Assembly (NCBI GenBank): GCA_964433555.1
Contig: CAYSRG010000020.1
Span: 1 to 46,621, forward strand
DNA: 46,621 nt
Reading direction: 5' to 3'
Origin: Stramentimicrobium sp964433555
GTDB lineage: Bacteria > Atribacterota > Phoenicimicrobiia > Phoenicimicrobiales > Stramentimicrobiaceae
Position numbers and translations under genes: made by a program. Of this stretch, positions 8,561 through 17,901 are shown one piece after another; within the stretch, counting starts at the first letter, position 1; each line of letters opens with the position of its first letter. Below the pieces are notes generated by a model. It was not told where the DNA came from. It did no database searches and worked only from the letters and a program-made list of their open reading frames with translations.

Positions 8561-9092
8561 GAATTATATCTCCTAATCTTCTATAACTAAATAATACTCT
8601 ATTTAAAAATATGACGTTTTTACCTAAATATTTATCTAATTGAAAGATTTTTTGATATGGGACATTGGGAAAATATTTTTTAAATGATAGCTACAAAAAT
8701 AAATCACCTCACTTAGTCCAGTGATGGGCAGTTTATTATTATAATGTATACATTATACAATATTAATTATAAATATCAAGCTATTATTTATTTTATATTT
8801 TTCTTAATCTTGGCAAAATTATTACAATTTTATTAATGTCTGATTAGCCTTTAATAAAACCTCATTAAGATAGATTAGGATATAATAATTAGATTGTCAT
8901 AGTATCCTTCAAATAAGTAAAATAGCTTACCTGAAAAGTTCTCTTATATTAATAAAATGAGAGAAGGCTTGGATTTTATTATTGATATAATACGTTTTCT
9001 TATCATGAAAATTTTTAAATAAACTGTGAAGAAAAACAGAACATGATGAAAATAGAGTATTTAGCATATAATGATTATAATGCTAGTATTTC
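8561..9092. other. Intergenic region between larA-like gene and TRAP operon
   Basis: The 530 bp are non-coding. They hold the promoter/operator at 8745-8779 and a weak hairpin at 8939-8965 (9-bp stem including one G-U pair, 9-base loop) that might end the upstream larA-like transcript on the minus strand; it lacks a strong U-tract. The 180-bp leader between promoter and permease shows no recognisable riboswitch. Confidence 0.5.
8745..8779 (-). promoter_or_regulatory. Operon promoter with embedded GntR operator
   Basis: On the minus strand a -35 TTGATA (8779-8774), 16-bp spacer and perfect -10 TATAAT (8757-8752) lie about 190 bp upstream of the TRAP permease. The -10 is inside the inverted repeat TGTATA-CAT-TATACA (8745-8759), identical to the copy at 684-698. 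A repressor bound here would block RNA polymerase directly. This makes the permease-to-283-aa-protein genes the likely regulon of the GntR protein. Confidence 0.7.
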
Positions 9093-10376
9093 TTATATAT
9101 ACTTTTTAGTTTGAGGTAAAACAATACTTCCATTGGGCATTACATAACACTGAAAACCATTTCCATGTTTTTCCTGGATGAGGGCAAGAGCTTGTTTCAT
9201 CTCTTCTGCTGGAATCATAAATAATTTTTTTACTTGGTTTTTGCTAAGAGAGGATAGTAAAATAATGTCCACTTCTTTAGCTACCTTAGCAATAGCATAG
9301 GCTTTGTGTCCACCTAAAATGAAACCTTTTTTCAGTCGCTCTTCAATATCATCTATTTTTTGAGCTTCTTCAATCCACTTTTTAAAAACAGTATTACCTA
9401 GACCTTCTCTGCATTCTGCCACTAAAACAATGGTGCCACCTGATTTAACTGTCTGATAGGCATTATCCAGGGCTTTTTGAGCTTGATAAATATTGATATC
9501 CTTGGGATAGCCCCCGGCACTGGTAAAAACAACATCAGCTTTTTCCCGAATGGAACAAATATAGGTGTCCCTACAAATCTCTACTCCTTGTAACCAGGAT
9601 TCTGTTAATGCTCCAGCCACAATATTAATAATATTACCATTTTCATCGGTAATGGCATTGATATTAAAATCAACTTTGACTTTTTGAGCTGCTTCCATCA
9701 TCTCTTCATGGACTGGATTACCTTCGATATTAGCTGCAACCGCATTGGGATGAAGCATATAAGCATGATTTCTTTCGATGGTTTCTCTGCCACAGATACC
9801 GGGAAGAATCGATTTTCTTCCTCCGGAGAATCCGGCAATATAATGAGGGACAATAACTCCTGTAGTAATAATAAAATCTACTTGTTTAATAATGGGATTA
9901 ACTAATAAACGATTTCCACTTTTTAATCTTCCCAGATCAATCAATTTTTCATCATCGCACAGATGATTGATGAAATGATAGGAGGATACTAAGCTATCTC
10001 CAAATATTCTTATATTTTCTTCTACAGTATTTTCTCGATGAGCTCCGGTAGCAATTAGAAAAGTGATATCTTCTCTCTGAATGCCAATCTGACCTAATTT
10101 TATAAGTAAAGGAGGCAAAAGAACATGAAAGGGAGTTGGTCTGGTAATATCATTAACTATAATCAGAATTTTTCTAGCTTTTTTTCTTACAATCAAATTC
10201 TTCAAGGATAGACTATTAATCGGCTTCTCCAAAAGTTTCTCTAAATATACTAAGGGATCTTTTAATATTTTTGTTTTATCATTTGATAAAATAGCAATAA
10301 TATTTTTTTCTTCCAACTTTAATTCTATTTTTCTATCCCCGTATTTTAAACTACATTTAATATTACTGTTTTTCAA
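9093..10376 (-). CDS. LarA-family (nickel-pincer nucleotide) lactate/2-hydroxyacid racemase
   Basis: Cytoplasmic enzyme family that racemises or epimerises 2-hydroxy acids by hydride transfer using a Lys-bound nickel pincer nucleotide. Residues known from Lactobacillus LarA are all present: Asp76 and Arg79 in NDITRPTP, His113 in ATGAHRE, His178 and cofactor-attaching Lys188 in PHYIAGFSGGRKSILPG, His204 in ERNHAYMLHP, and a Lys after GGYPKDINIYQAQK (about 301). The 427 aa length is normal. The start is TTG at 10376, with AGAGG about 8 bases upstream; no ATG fits better. It lies upstream of the TRAP operon on the same strand, separated by 530 bp. No larB, larC or larE cofactor genes are in the window. 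Substrates of LarA homologues vary widely, so lactate itself is not assured. Confidence 0.9.
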   Translation of the reverse strand: MKNSNIKCSLKYGDRKIELKLEEKNIIAILSNDKTKILKDPLVYLEKLLEKPINSLSLKNLIVRKKARKILIIVNDITRPTPFHVLLPPLLIKLGQIGIQREDITFLIATGAHRENTVEENIRIFGDSLVSSYHFINHLCDDEKLIDLGRLKSGNRLLVNPIIKQVDFIITTGVIVPHYIAGFSGGRKSILPGICGRETIERNHAYMLHPNAVAANIEGNPVHEEMMEAAQKVKVDFNINAITDENGNIINIVAGALTESWLQGVEICRDTYICSIREKADVVFTSAGGYPKDINIYQAQKALDNAYQTVKSGGTIVLVAECREGLGNTVFKKWIEEAQKIDDIEERLKKGFILGGHKAYAIAKVAKEVDIILLSSLSKNQVKKLFMIPAEEMKQALALIQEKHGNGFQCYVMPNGSIVLPQTKKYI

Positions 10377-10610
10377 GAGATGGTACCTCTTCTAATTTAT
10401 AATAAAACTAAAATCCTTACTAACTGACTTCTATTTTTCTTTTAAATTTACTATTATAGTATTTTAGCATAAAATAAAATCGGGTAGACAATATTAGAAA
10501 ATTTTTTTAAAATCTATTTGAAAAATAGGAACAGAAAACAGTTTTTCATTTAACTTGTGATTAAAAATAGCCTTTTAAAATTATTAATCATTTAGTAGGA
10601 GGTGCCTAAA

Positions 10611-11096
10611 ATGAAAATTGGGATTATAGCTGACACTCATGACAATCTAACTAATCTAAAAAAAGCTGTGGAAATTTTTAATAAAGAAAAGATTGATTTA
10701 CTGCTTCATGCTGGTGATTTTGTTTCCCCTTTTACGGCCAGAGAATTAAAAAATATTCTATGTCCCTTTACCGGAGTGTTTGGCAATAATGATGGTGACC
10801 GACTTTTATTACAACAAAAATTTCAGCAAATTGGTTCTATCTATCCAGAGCCCTTTAAAATAAATGCCAATAACCGAACCCTTATTATGTTTCACAAAAA
10901 TGATGTTATTAAGGAATTAGCTAAGAGCCAGCAGTACGATATAATTATCTATGGACATACACATAAGGTAGACTATTATAAAGAGGGAAAAACAACAGTA
11001 ATTAATCCCGGAGAATGCGGGGGATGGCTTACCGGACAAAGTACTATTGCCATTCTGGATTTAACTGATTTAAGTGCACACATTATAGAACTATAA
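10611..11096 (+). CDS. YfcE/MJ0936-type metallophosphoesterase
   Basis: Small calcineurin-like phosphodiesterase, cytoplasmic, hydrolysing phosphodiesters with two metal ions. Metal motifs appear in order: D-x-H in IIADTHDN, GD in HAGDF, GNND in FGNNDGD, and GHTH in IYGHTHKVDY near residue 115. The 161 aa length fits the family. ATG at 10611 is preferred over GTG at 10602 because the strong TAGGAGG (10596-10602) overlaps that GTG and sits 8 bases before the ATG. It is divergently transcribed from the larA-like gene and appears monocistronic. The physiological substrate is unknown. Confidence 0.92.
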   Translation: MKIGIIADTHDNLTNLKKAVEIFNKEKIDLLLHAGDFVSPFTARELKNILCPFTGVFGNNDGDRLLLQQKFQQIGSIYPEPFKINANNRTLIMFHKNDVIKELAKSQQYDIIIYGHTHKVDYYKEGKTTVINPGECGGWLTGQSTIAILDLTDLSAHIIEL

Positions 11097-11561
11097 TAAA
11101 TATTTCCAGAGAATTTTTTTATCAAAATCTACCAGTGGCAAAACAGTACTTCCTAAATATAGAAATGATAATATTTCAACTATTGATGATTATTTTTTAA
11201 CTATTGGTATTGGGATTCCAAAAAATTCTAATACTATGAAGTAATCTTTTGTTAATGAGAAATAATCAATATAGGAGGGATTTACTTTTTAATGGAGAAT
11301 ATATTTACTATATAATTTTTGTTCTTGAAATAAAATATTATTTATTAGAACAGATGGTCAGAGGACTAAGCTATCATTAAAAAATGTAAGCTATTTTTAA
11401 ATCCAATTTTATTCTTTAGAAAACTTTCGCTGACCATCTTGTATTAAAAGAAGATATCTACTAACCAAATCTATGTTCCTCAGAATTATGTAAATAAAAA
11501 ACAACTTTACTATTAGAATAAAGTAATTGCAATATACAGTTTACTAAATACTAATCAATAA
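11097..11561. other. Non-coding region with weak inverted repeat and a possible gene remnant
   Basis: No complete gene is visible. A 10-bp inverted repeat, AGATGGTCAG (11352-11361) and CTGACCATCT (11430-11439), brackets 68 bp; inside it the octamer TAAGCTAT occurs twice. A short open stretch at 11098-11223 has no start codon and ends in IGIGIPKNSNTMK; it looks protein-like but cannot be identified. Confidence 0.35.
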
Positions 11562-14324
11562 TTATGGCTCTTCAAGTACATCCTGCAATTCCTTTATTTC
11601 ATCCTGTTTTACAAAACTCTGTAATGATTCTAAAACCTCTTCTAATTGATTTAAACGCTGTCCATATAATGTCCAGTTTCCTTCCTGAATAGCGTTTTTT
11701 GCTTCCAGGTAATATTGAATAGCGTTTTCAATAAGATTATTTAGGGTAATACCTTCTTCTAAGATAACCTCTCTTTTCTCTTCAATTGGTCTATCAAACA
11801 ATTTTCTAAGAGCACTATCTAAGTCTATATCCATGGCTACTTCTGATCCATCAGATACAATAACCCTTCTAAGTTGTGGTATTTCACCTTTTTCTGCTCT
11901 CAGATATAATGGTTCTGCGTAGAGAACCGAGTCCTCAATAGGAATAGCTATTAAATTGCCTCTGATTACTGTTGAACCACTTTGACTCCATAAAGTTATC
12001 TGCTGTGAAATTTCAGAATCCTGGTCAATCAAAGCTTCAATCTGCATCGGACCATAAATCAACTTATCTTTCGGGAATTTATAAACCAGCATCTTCCCGT
12101 ATTCCTCTCCATCATTGCGAACTGCAAGCCAGGAAATCATATTATTCTTATTGGTGGGAGTAAAAGGTGTAATTAGGATAAACTCCTCTTTCCCAAAACC
12201 AGGCAATTTAGCAATTACATAATAAGGCTCTAATTTAATTTCTTCTGTAGCGTAGACCTCATTAGGGATATTCCAATAATCCTCTTTATTATAAAAAACA
12301 TCAGGATTTTGCATATGGTATGCAGAATACATTTCGGTCTGTACTTTAAAAAGATCAATGGGATAGCGAATATGCTGGCGAAGATTTTCCGGCATATCAT
12401 TAATTGGTTTAAATAAGCCTGGAAAAATATTCTGATAAACACGAATAATGGGATCTTCTGGCTGTACAATATAAAAATCAATATTGCCGTTATAGGCATC
12501 AACTACAACTTTTACTGAATTACGAATATAATTAAACGACTGATTATAAGGTCGTGAATAGGGGTAATAATTTGAGAGAGTATAGGCATCTTGAATCCAA
12601 TATAGCTTACCATTATCTGAAATAACGATATAAGGATCGTGGTCATAAATTAAAAATGGTGCGACTTTCATGGCACGATCCATAGTATTTCTATATAACA
12701 TTATACGGCTTTCTGGAGTAAAGCTCTTAGTGAGCACTATATTGATATCTCCAAATTTTATGGCAAACAACAATCGACGCCAGAAAGAAGCAATCTTTAC
12801 TCCGCCTGTTCCCTCATAATGAGTATATACATTTTCATTTCCTTTGGGATAATCAAATTCCCTATTTTTAGTATTTACTATGACATACTGATCTGACATT
12901 TCACCATAATAGATTTCCGGCCTGGAAATATTTAAATCAACTGATGAAACTGGTGGAATATCCTGTATAGAAAGATGGGGTAAGCCATCCGGTTCTACTT
13001 TATTAACCGGGCTTATAACCGCACCATATCCATGAGTAAAAGTGAGACGTTCATTAACCCAGGTTTGAGCTTCCTGAGCAAGCTTGTTACTATTCAATTC
13101 TCTAGCAGCAATCATAACCTGCTGATAATCACCATTTAAGTAATAACGGTCTACGTCGATTCCCAAAAATTCGTAATATAATCGTATGGCTTGTATCTGA
13201 TTGAAAGTCTGTTCTAAAGGACGCCAATCCCATAAACGTATATTGCTCACTGTTTCAGGATTTTTAAGCACTTCTTCATAATTTATTTCTTCTTCAAAGG
13301 GGAAATCCTGTTCTATAATACTATCTAAACCATATGCTTTTCTGGTAAATTCAATCTCATTTATAAGATAAGGCCTTTCTCTTTCCAATTCATTGGGCGA
13401 TACCGCTACTCTCTGAATAATTCCCGGCAATACCCCTGCCAGAATTAGATAAACCACTATCACAGAAATGATACTGATTATCGGTAAGCGCATATCTTCC
13501 TTGCGGGAATAAACCATTATTATAATAGCAGCAATAATACAGAGTATCATGGAAACTCTAAATGCCAACAAATTTATATGGATATCGGTATAGCTCGCTC
13601 CATAAACCAGTCCCTGGGTAGAATATAGTATCTTTCGAGCATTAATCCAGAAGGCAAAAGCCTGTAAAAGCAAGTACGCTCCCAATAGCAATGAAATATG
13701 AAATTTTACTGGAGGATCGATGTTTATCTTGTGATACTCAAATCGAATAGCCTTTTTCACAAAATACACTAATACTACAATCAACAGAATAAAACCAATA
13801 GCAAAACTTAACCAATTTCTAAAGTACTCTAAAAAAGGGAGCTGAAATAGGTAAAAGCCAATGTCCTGTCCAAAAATAGGATCGTTGATACCCATAGATA
13901 CCTGATTAAGATAAATCAGTATCTTTTCCCAGTTAACTGATTCAGAAATACCCATAAATATAGATATAGCAACTGAAAATACTAATACAAGTTTTTTACT
14001 TAATTGAAGGCTCTGTAAGCTTCTATATAGCTGCATTTCAGGTCTATCTCCATACTGTTCGGCAGATTCTACCTGAATAGCCGGGGCATAACGGCGGGCA
14101 TAATTAAAATTGACATAGCTGAGTATAAAGAATAAAGTAGCAAAGAAAAGGCCTACCCAAAACTGGGTTAATAGTATCTTCCAGAAAACCGAGACATAGC
14201 CAACTGATTTCATCCAAATCATAGGAATATAAAATCGGCCAATAAAGGCAATGATTAGGATAATGAACAAAATCAGTCCAGCTATTAGTATCTTCTTTTT
14301 AGAATCTTTTAATCTATTTTCCAA
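11562..14324 (-). CDS. UPF0182 family membrane protein
   Basis: Large integral membrane protein of unknown function (COG1615). The 920 residues start with about seven hydrophobic helices over roughly residues 12-310. A long, probably extracytoplasmic, domain follows with family features RPYLINEIEFTRKAYGLD (about 333-350) and RLWDWRPLEQTFNQIQ (about 383-398). The C-terminal 60-70 residues are acidic and helical (YYLEAKNAIQEGNWTLYGQRL). The start is TTG at 14324, preceded by GGGAGG about 11 bases upstream. It stands alone on the minus strand. Length and domain order match full-length members; no function can be read from context. Confidence 0.92.
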   Translation of the reverse strand: MENRLKDSKKKILIAGLILFIILIIAFIGRFYIPMIWMKSVGYVSVFWKILLTQFWVGLFFATLFFILSYVNFNYARRYAPAIQVESAEQYGDRPEMQLYRSLQSLQLSKKLVLVFSVAISIFMGISESVNWEKILIYLNQVSMGINDPIFGQDIGFYLFQLPFLEYFRNWLSFAIGFILLIVVLVYFVKKAIRFEYHKINIDPPVKFHISLLLGAYLLLQAFAFWINARKILYSTQGLVYGASYTDIHINLLAFRVSMILCIIAAIIIMVYSRKEDMRLPIISIISVIVVYLILAGVLPGIIQRVAVSPNELERERPYLINEIEFTRKAYGLDSIIEQDFPFEEEINYEEVLKNPETVSNIRLWDWRPLEQTFNQIQAIRLYYEFLGIDVDRYYLNGDYQQVMIAARELNSNKLAQEAQTWVNERLTFTHGYGAVISPVNKVEPDGLPHLSIQDIPPVSSVDLNISRPEIYYGEMSDQYVIVNTKNREFDYPKGNENVYTHYEGTGGVKIASFWRRLLFAIKFGDINIVLTKSFTPESRIMLYRNTMDRAMKVAPFLIYDHDPYIVISDNGKLYWIQDAYTLSNYYPYSRPYNQSFNYIRNSVKVVVDAYNGNIDFYIVQPEDPIIRVYQNIFPGLFKPINDMPENLRQHIRYPIDLFKVQTEMYSAYHMQNPDVFYNKEDYWNIPNEVYATEEIKLEPYYVIAKLPGFGKEEFILITPFTPTNKNNMISWLAVRNDGEEYGKMLVYKFPKDKLIYGPMQIEALIDQDSEISQQITLWSQSGSTVIRGNLIAIPIEDSVLYAEPLYLRAEKGEIPQLRRVIVSDGSEVAMDIDLDSALRKLFDRPIEEKREVILEEGITLNNLIENAIQYYLEAKNAIQEGNWTLYGQRLNQLEEVLESLQSFVKQDEIKELQDVLEEP

Positions 14325-14486
14325 AATGTTGCTTCCTCCCTCTTCCTAAAATTTTAGTGAATACCGAGAAATTAGATAGCCAGTTTTTCTATACCAATTA
14401 TAACATTTATATTGTTTATTTAAAAATTATGACTTCTATAGGAAAGTAATTAACAAGATATGTGTTAAAATCTATAACTCAAAAAA

Positions 14487-15190
14487 TTAGATTCTCTTTT
14501 CCTTTTTTAAATCTTTATAACTGGGTATCCCGAACAGGGAAGATGCTTCCACTATAGCTCGTTGTACTACAAGAGCTCTTACCTGGGTGCCAAGCGTATT
14601 CAAATAATTAAAATTGGCTTCTGTCTGGCCAGTAGCTATGGAAAAGATTACATATCCATCATAGACAGTATGTGAAGGCGAGATACATCTAGTCAAGCTA
14701 TCGATTGCTGACATTGATAAACGCTTTGCCTCTGCTTTACATAAATTAGCATTAGTGGCAACTACTCCCAGTGTGGTATTCTGGACAAACGAGCTGTTCC
14801 GGGAAGGAGCGTTATTTGTTAACAACCTATTGGTATTGACAAAATGATTCTTTTCATTATTTAAAGTACCAGCAATAATTTTACCGTTTTCCGGATTTAA
14901 GATATCTCCGAAAGATTTAACTAATGCCAGCGCACCTACAATCAAACCACCTATTTTGATACTTGCGAACCTATTCCACCTTTCATACAATTAAAAATTC
15001 CATAATATTATAGTAGCTCCTGTTCCGGCATCAATACTACCTTCTGTTACCGGTTTATTACTAGCATTAAGACAGGCCTGGTATCCTATTTCGCTATTAG
15101 GTCTGACTAGGGGACCGATATGCAAATCAAAAATTACAGCCCCTGGGACAATAGGAACCTTAGATTTTACTATTATATTAATATTTGAAT
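14487..15190 (-). pseudogene. Decayed P1-family (S58, DmpA-type) peptidase
   Basis: Remnant of an N-terminal-nucleophile aminopeptidase. Pieces line up with the family in order but in different frames: KSKVPIVPGAVIFDL to GSIDAGTGATI (about 15170-15005), then FNCMKGGIGS (about 15005-14965), then ASIKIGGLIVGALALV through NTTLGVVATNA to the end at 14487. At least two frameshifts separate these blocks. The N-terminal third of the family (roughly 100 residues with the GG-rich loops) is missing, with a stop just upstream of the first block. The 167-codon ORF from 14990 is only the C-terminal half and its first residues (MYERWNRF) are frameshift artefacts. Sequencing error could explain a shift but not the lost N-terminus. 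Confidence 0.85.
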
Positions 15191-15206
15191 TTCAGGAATA
15201 AAAAAG

Positions 15207-15752
15207 TTATCTTGGTACAATTTCTTCTTGGTTTAAGAAAATTGAAATCTTTTTATATACTAGTAAAGTTAATATACTGCTAATTAAACCTTTTAGCAAG
15301 TTAAAGGGAATTATGGCAGGCAACATTAGCTGTAATACCATAGCCCTGTTAACTCCCAGGTACAAAGGAGTGATGATAAGATTAGCTGGGAACATTATAA
15401 TAGTCATGGCTAATACTCCCAAGGCTAAACCGATAATTGCCCCATTTTTATTGTGTTGCTTTAAATAGACCCATGAAGATATCAAAACAAAAGCGCTGGT
15501 AGACAAAAAATTCATTAGTGCTCCATAAGGTCCACCCTGGCCAGTAATTAGGGCAAAAATTGTAGCATAAACAAAAGTCATAAGCATTCCAGCTCTTGGT
15601 CCAAATTTAAAGGCAGCAATCAATAAAAAAACATGGCCCGGATCATATAACAAAAACGGTGCCTGGGGTAAAATTGGAAAATGTATCAAATACCCGGTAA
15701 TTACCGCCAAGGCGATAAAGATTGAATAATGACTGATGTGTCTAGCATTCAT
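15207..15752 (-). CDS. ribU: Riboflavin ECF transporter S component RibU
   Basis: Membrane substrate-binding subunit that takes up riboflavin, with a shared ECF energising module encoded elsewhere. The 181 residues form about five or six hydrophobic helices. The segment FPILPQAPFLLYDPG (about 25-39) matches the RibU signature, followed by GPRAGMLMTF and ITGQGGPYGALMNF. The start is ATG 15752 with AAAGGAAG upstream. The gene is directly downstream of an FMN riboswitch with a terminator, which independently supports riboflavin uptake and predicts repression when FMN is plentiful. Its stop is only a few bases from the decayed peptidase. Confidence 0.93.
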   Translation of the reverse strand: MNARHISHYSIFIALAVITGYLIHFPILPQAPFLLYDPGHVFLLIAAFKFGPRAGMLMTFVYATIFALITGQGGPYGALMNFLSTSAFVLISSWVYLKQHNKNGAIIGLALGVLAMTIIMFPANLIITPLYLGVNRAMVLQLMLPAIIPFNLLKGLISSILTLLVYKKISIFLNQEEIVPR

Positions 15753-15828
15753 TGTTACTTCCTTTCTATATTTCTAAAAATACTCTAAAATAGTCTCTGA
15801 GTTTTATCTGAAATATTGAAAGGCTTTT

Positions 15829-15861
15829 AAAATAAAAAGCCCTCGAAATCTCTTCGGGGCT
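15829..15861 (-). terminator. Intrinsic terminator / expression platform of the FMN riboswitch
   Basis: On the minus strand AGCCC-CGAA pairs with TTCG-A-GGGCT (15861-15838, one bulged A, loop GAGAT) and is followed by TTTTTATTTT. It sits between the aptamer and ribU, where ligand-bound aptamer would favour termination. It is the natural off-switch of the FMN riboswitch. Confidence 0.8.
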
Positions 15862-15880
15862 ATTACCAAACACTTGATTT

Positions 15881-16037
15881 CTTCTCTCATCCAGACTTTA
15901 ACTGTCGGCTCCGGAATTTCACCGGATCAACCAAAAAGGCTCGTGGGCTTTTCAATTCTGATGCAATCGGAATTAAATCTACCACCGGTCGGGAATCGAT
16001 AATCAAAATAATGATTATCTCGCCCTGCCCCGAAGAA
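15881..16037 (-). promoter_or_regulatory. FMN riboswitch (RFN element)
   Basis: Conserved RFN blocks are read on the minus strand. The 5' block CTTCGGGGCAGGGCGAGAT is at about 16036-16018. It is followed by GATTCCCGACCGGTGGTAG, AAAAGCCCACGAGCC, GATCCGGTGAAATTCCGGAGCC, and the 3' block CGACAGTTAAAGTCTGGATG up to GAGAGAAG near 15881. All expected helices are represented. A short AT-rich arm replaces the variable stem. The element precedes ribU by about 130 bp, with the terminator between. In this arrangement FMN binding reduces ribU expression. Confidence 0.95.
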
Positions 16038-16250
16038 GTATTATTTTATAATTATATAACTTCTAGTCAAGATTGTCAGGTAAAAACTGCATTAATTTTT
16101 ATTTTTTTATATTTTTTAACTAATTAACATTAATAGTCTCTTCTCTTATCAGCATACTATTATACTTACCTCCTTTTCTTTCATTTACAAATGAGAAGGA
16201 AAAAGGTATATTTATAATTACAAAATAACCCACAGGGAGAAAATAATCTT

Positions 16251-17861
16251 ATGTATGTTAATCTGGCTGGCATCTTTGGTGGTTTAGCTATTTTTTTATA
16301 TGGATTACAAAAAGTTAATCTGAATCTAAGACAGGTATTTGGCTATAAATTACAGACCTGGATTAATAAAATCACTCACCGTAATTATCTTTCTCTTGTA
16401 TTTGGGGTATTCCTTACTTTTATTATGCAAAGTAGTACTGCTGCAACTTCATTACTGGTAGGATTGATAAATACAGGCATTATGAATCTTTCTCAGGGTA
16501 TTCAGATTTTAATAGGAACCAGCATTGGAACCACTATTACCACTCAGATTATTTCTTTAAATATTGCTCAGTACTCTTTTATTCTAATTTTGTTAGGTTA
16601 TGGATTGAATATGCTCAGCAAAAAACGACGCTATCAATTTCTGGGAGCGGTTTTACTGGGAATAGGTTTTATTTTTCTAGGTATGAAACTTATTTCTGAT
16701 TTCGCAGAACCTATAAAACATAACGCTTTTTTATTAGACATTGTTGCCCATTTACAGGGAATACCTGTGCTAGCCTTTTTTCTAGCTATCTTGATCACCA
16801 GCCTCTTGCAAAGCAGTACAGCTATGATGGGTTTAACTATCTCTCTTTCTTCACAGGGAATTATCCCCTTAGACCTGGCTATTCCCATTATTATTGGTTC
16901 ACATGTCGGTTCCTGCACCACTGTACTATTTGTAGGATTAGGAAAAACCGGTCAGGCTACCACCCTTACTTTTGGTAATTTAATTTATAAGATGATAGGT
17001 TCTCTCATATTTTTCTTTTTACTCAACCCTTTATCTAATTTTGTTACCTCTCTTACCCCAAATTTGCCCAGACAAATTGCTTTTGCTCACTCCATAATCA
17101 TTATAGGTAATGCTTTATTAATATATCCTTTTCTATCTAAATTTATTTTTTTCTTACAAAAGCTATTCCCTAAAGCAAAACAGGAGGAAACACTCTATTA
17201 TCCAAAGTTTTTAGATAATAGTGTTCTTGGTTCCCCTGACTTAGCCTTATATTTAGCCAAAAAAGAATTGGTACGAATGGCAAACACGGTGGATGAAATG
17301 CTGGTAGGAATTATGAAAGTATTCTTTAATCGGGATGAGGTTCTACTATTGAAATTGTGTAAGATGGATAGAATGGTCGATAATTTATCCAATGCGATAA
17401 TTCACTATCTGACAGAAATGAAATTTGATATCTTAACTCCGGAACAGTCTAGCGAAACATATGGTTTACTAAATATCACTAACGATTTAGAGCATATTGG
17501 TGATTTAATTGATAAAGATATTGTCCCCATTATCGAAAAACAGATTGATAATGAACTGAAGTTATCTGAAGAAGGTCTTTCAGAAATTAATAAACTCTAC
17601 AAAAGTGTTTACAATAATTTCTATCAAGCTTTAGGGGCTTTTGCTCTTGGTGATAAACGTTTGGCTCAGAAGTCTTTACAGCAAAAGAAATCTATAATAG
17701 AAAGTGAAGCCAAAATGAGAAGGAGTCATATTGATCGATTACATAAAGGTATAGAATTATCTCGACAAACCAGTTCTGTTTATTTTGATATTATTAATAT
17801 CTTAAAGCAAATCAGCGAACATGCCTCTTTAATTGCTGAGGCCGTTTTAATGAATATGTAA
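16251..17861 (+). CDS. Na+/phosphate cotransporter family protein with PhoU-like domain
   Basis: Membrane protein of the NptA/PNaS type (YjbB-like), importing or exporting phosphate with sodium. The two inverted transport repeats carry the signature QSSTAATSLLVGLIN (about 60-74) and QSSTAMMGLTISL (about 187-199), each followed by the GTSIGTT or GSHVGSC segment. About eight or nine hydrophobic helices run to residue 305. The last 200 residues are helical and PhoU-like (DLEHIGDLIDKD near 410), probably regulatory. The 536 aa match such fusions. The start is ATG 16251 after GGGAG. The next gene follows after 40 bp on the same strand, so they may share a transcript. Confidence 0.92.
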   Translation: MYVNLAGIFGGLAIFLYGLQKVNLNLRQVFGYKLQTWINKITHRNYLSLVFGVFLTFIMQSSTAATSLLVGLINTGIMNLSQGIQILIGTSIGTTITTQIISLNIAQYSFILILLGYGLNMLSKKRRYQFLGAVLLGIGFIFLGMKLISDFAEPIKHNAFLLDIVAHLQGIPVLAFFLAILITSLLQSSTAMMGLTISLSSQGIIPLDLAIPIIIGSHVGSCTTVLFVGLGKTGQATTLTFGNLIYKMIGSLIFFFLLNPLSNFVTSLTPNLPRQIAFAHSIIIIGNALLIYPFLSKFIFFLQKLFPKAKQEETLYYPKFLDNSVLGSPDLALYLAKKELVRMANTVDEMLVGIMKVFFNRDEVLLLKLCKMDRMVDNLSNAIIHYLTEMKFDILTPEQSSETYGLLNITNDLEHIGDLIDKDIVPIIEKQIDNELKLSEEGLSEINKLYKSVYNNFYQALGAFALGDKRLAQKSLQQKKSIIESEAKMRRSHIDRLHKGIELSRQTSSVYFDIINILKQISEHASLIAEAVLMNM

Positions 17862-17901
17862 GAATAGATATTTTTTCATATAAAAGAGGAGAATATAGAT
17901 A

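Noticed and set aside
11098..11223. Short open stretch ending in IGIGIPKNSNTMK
   Set aside because: No start codon or ribosome binding site and no recognisable family; noted only as a possible remnant.
14487..14990. 167-aa ORF as a separate gene
   Set aside because: Its sequence is the C-terminal half of a P1-family peptidase, with further family blocks upstream in other frames; it is part of a pseudogene.
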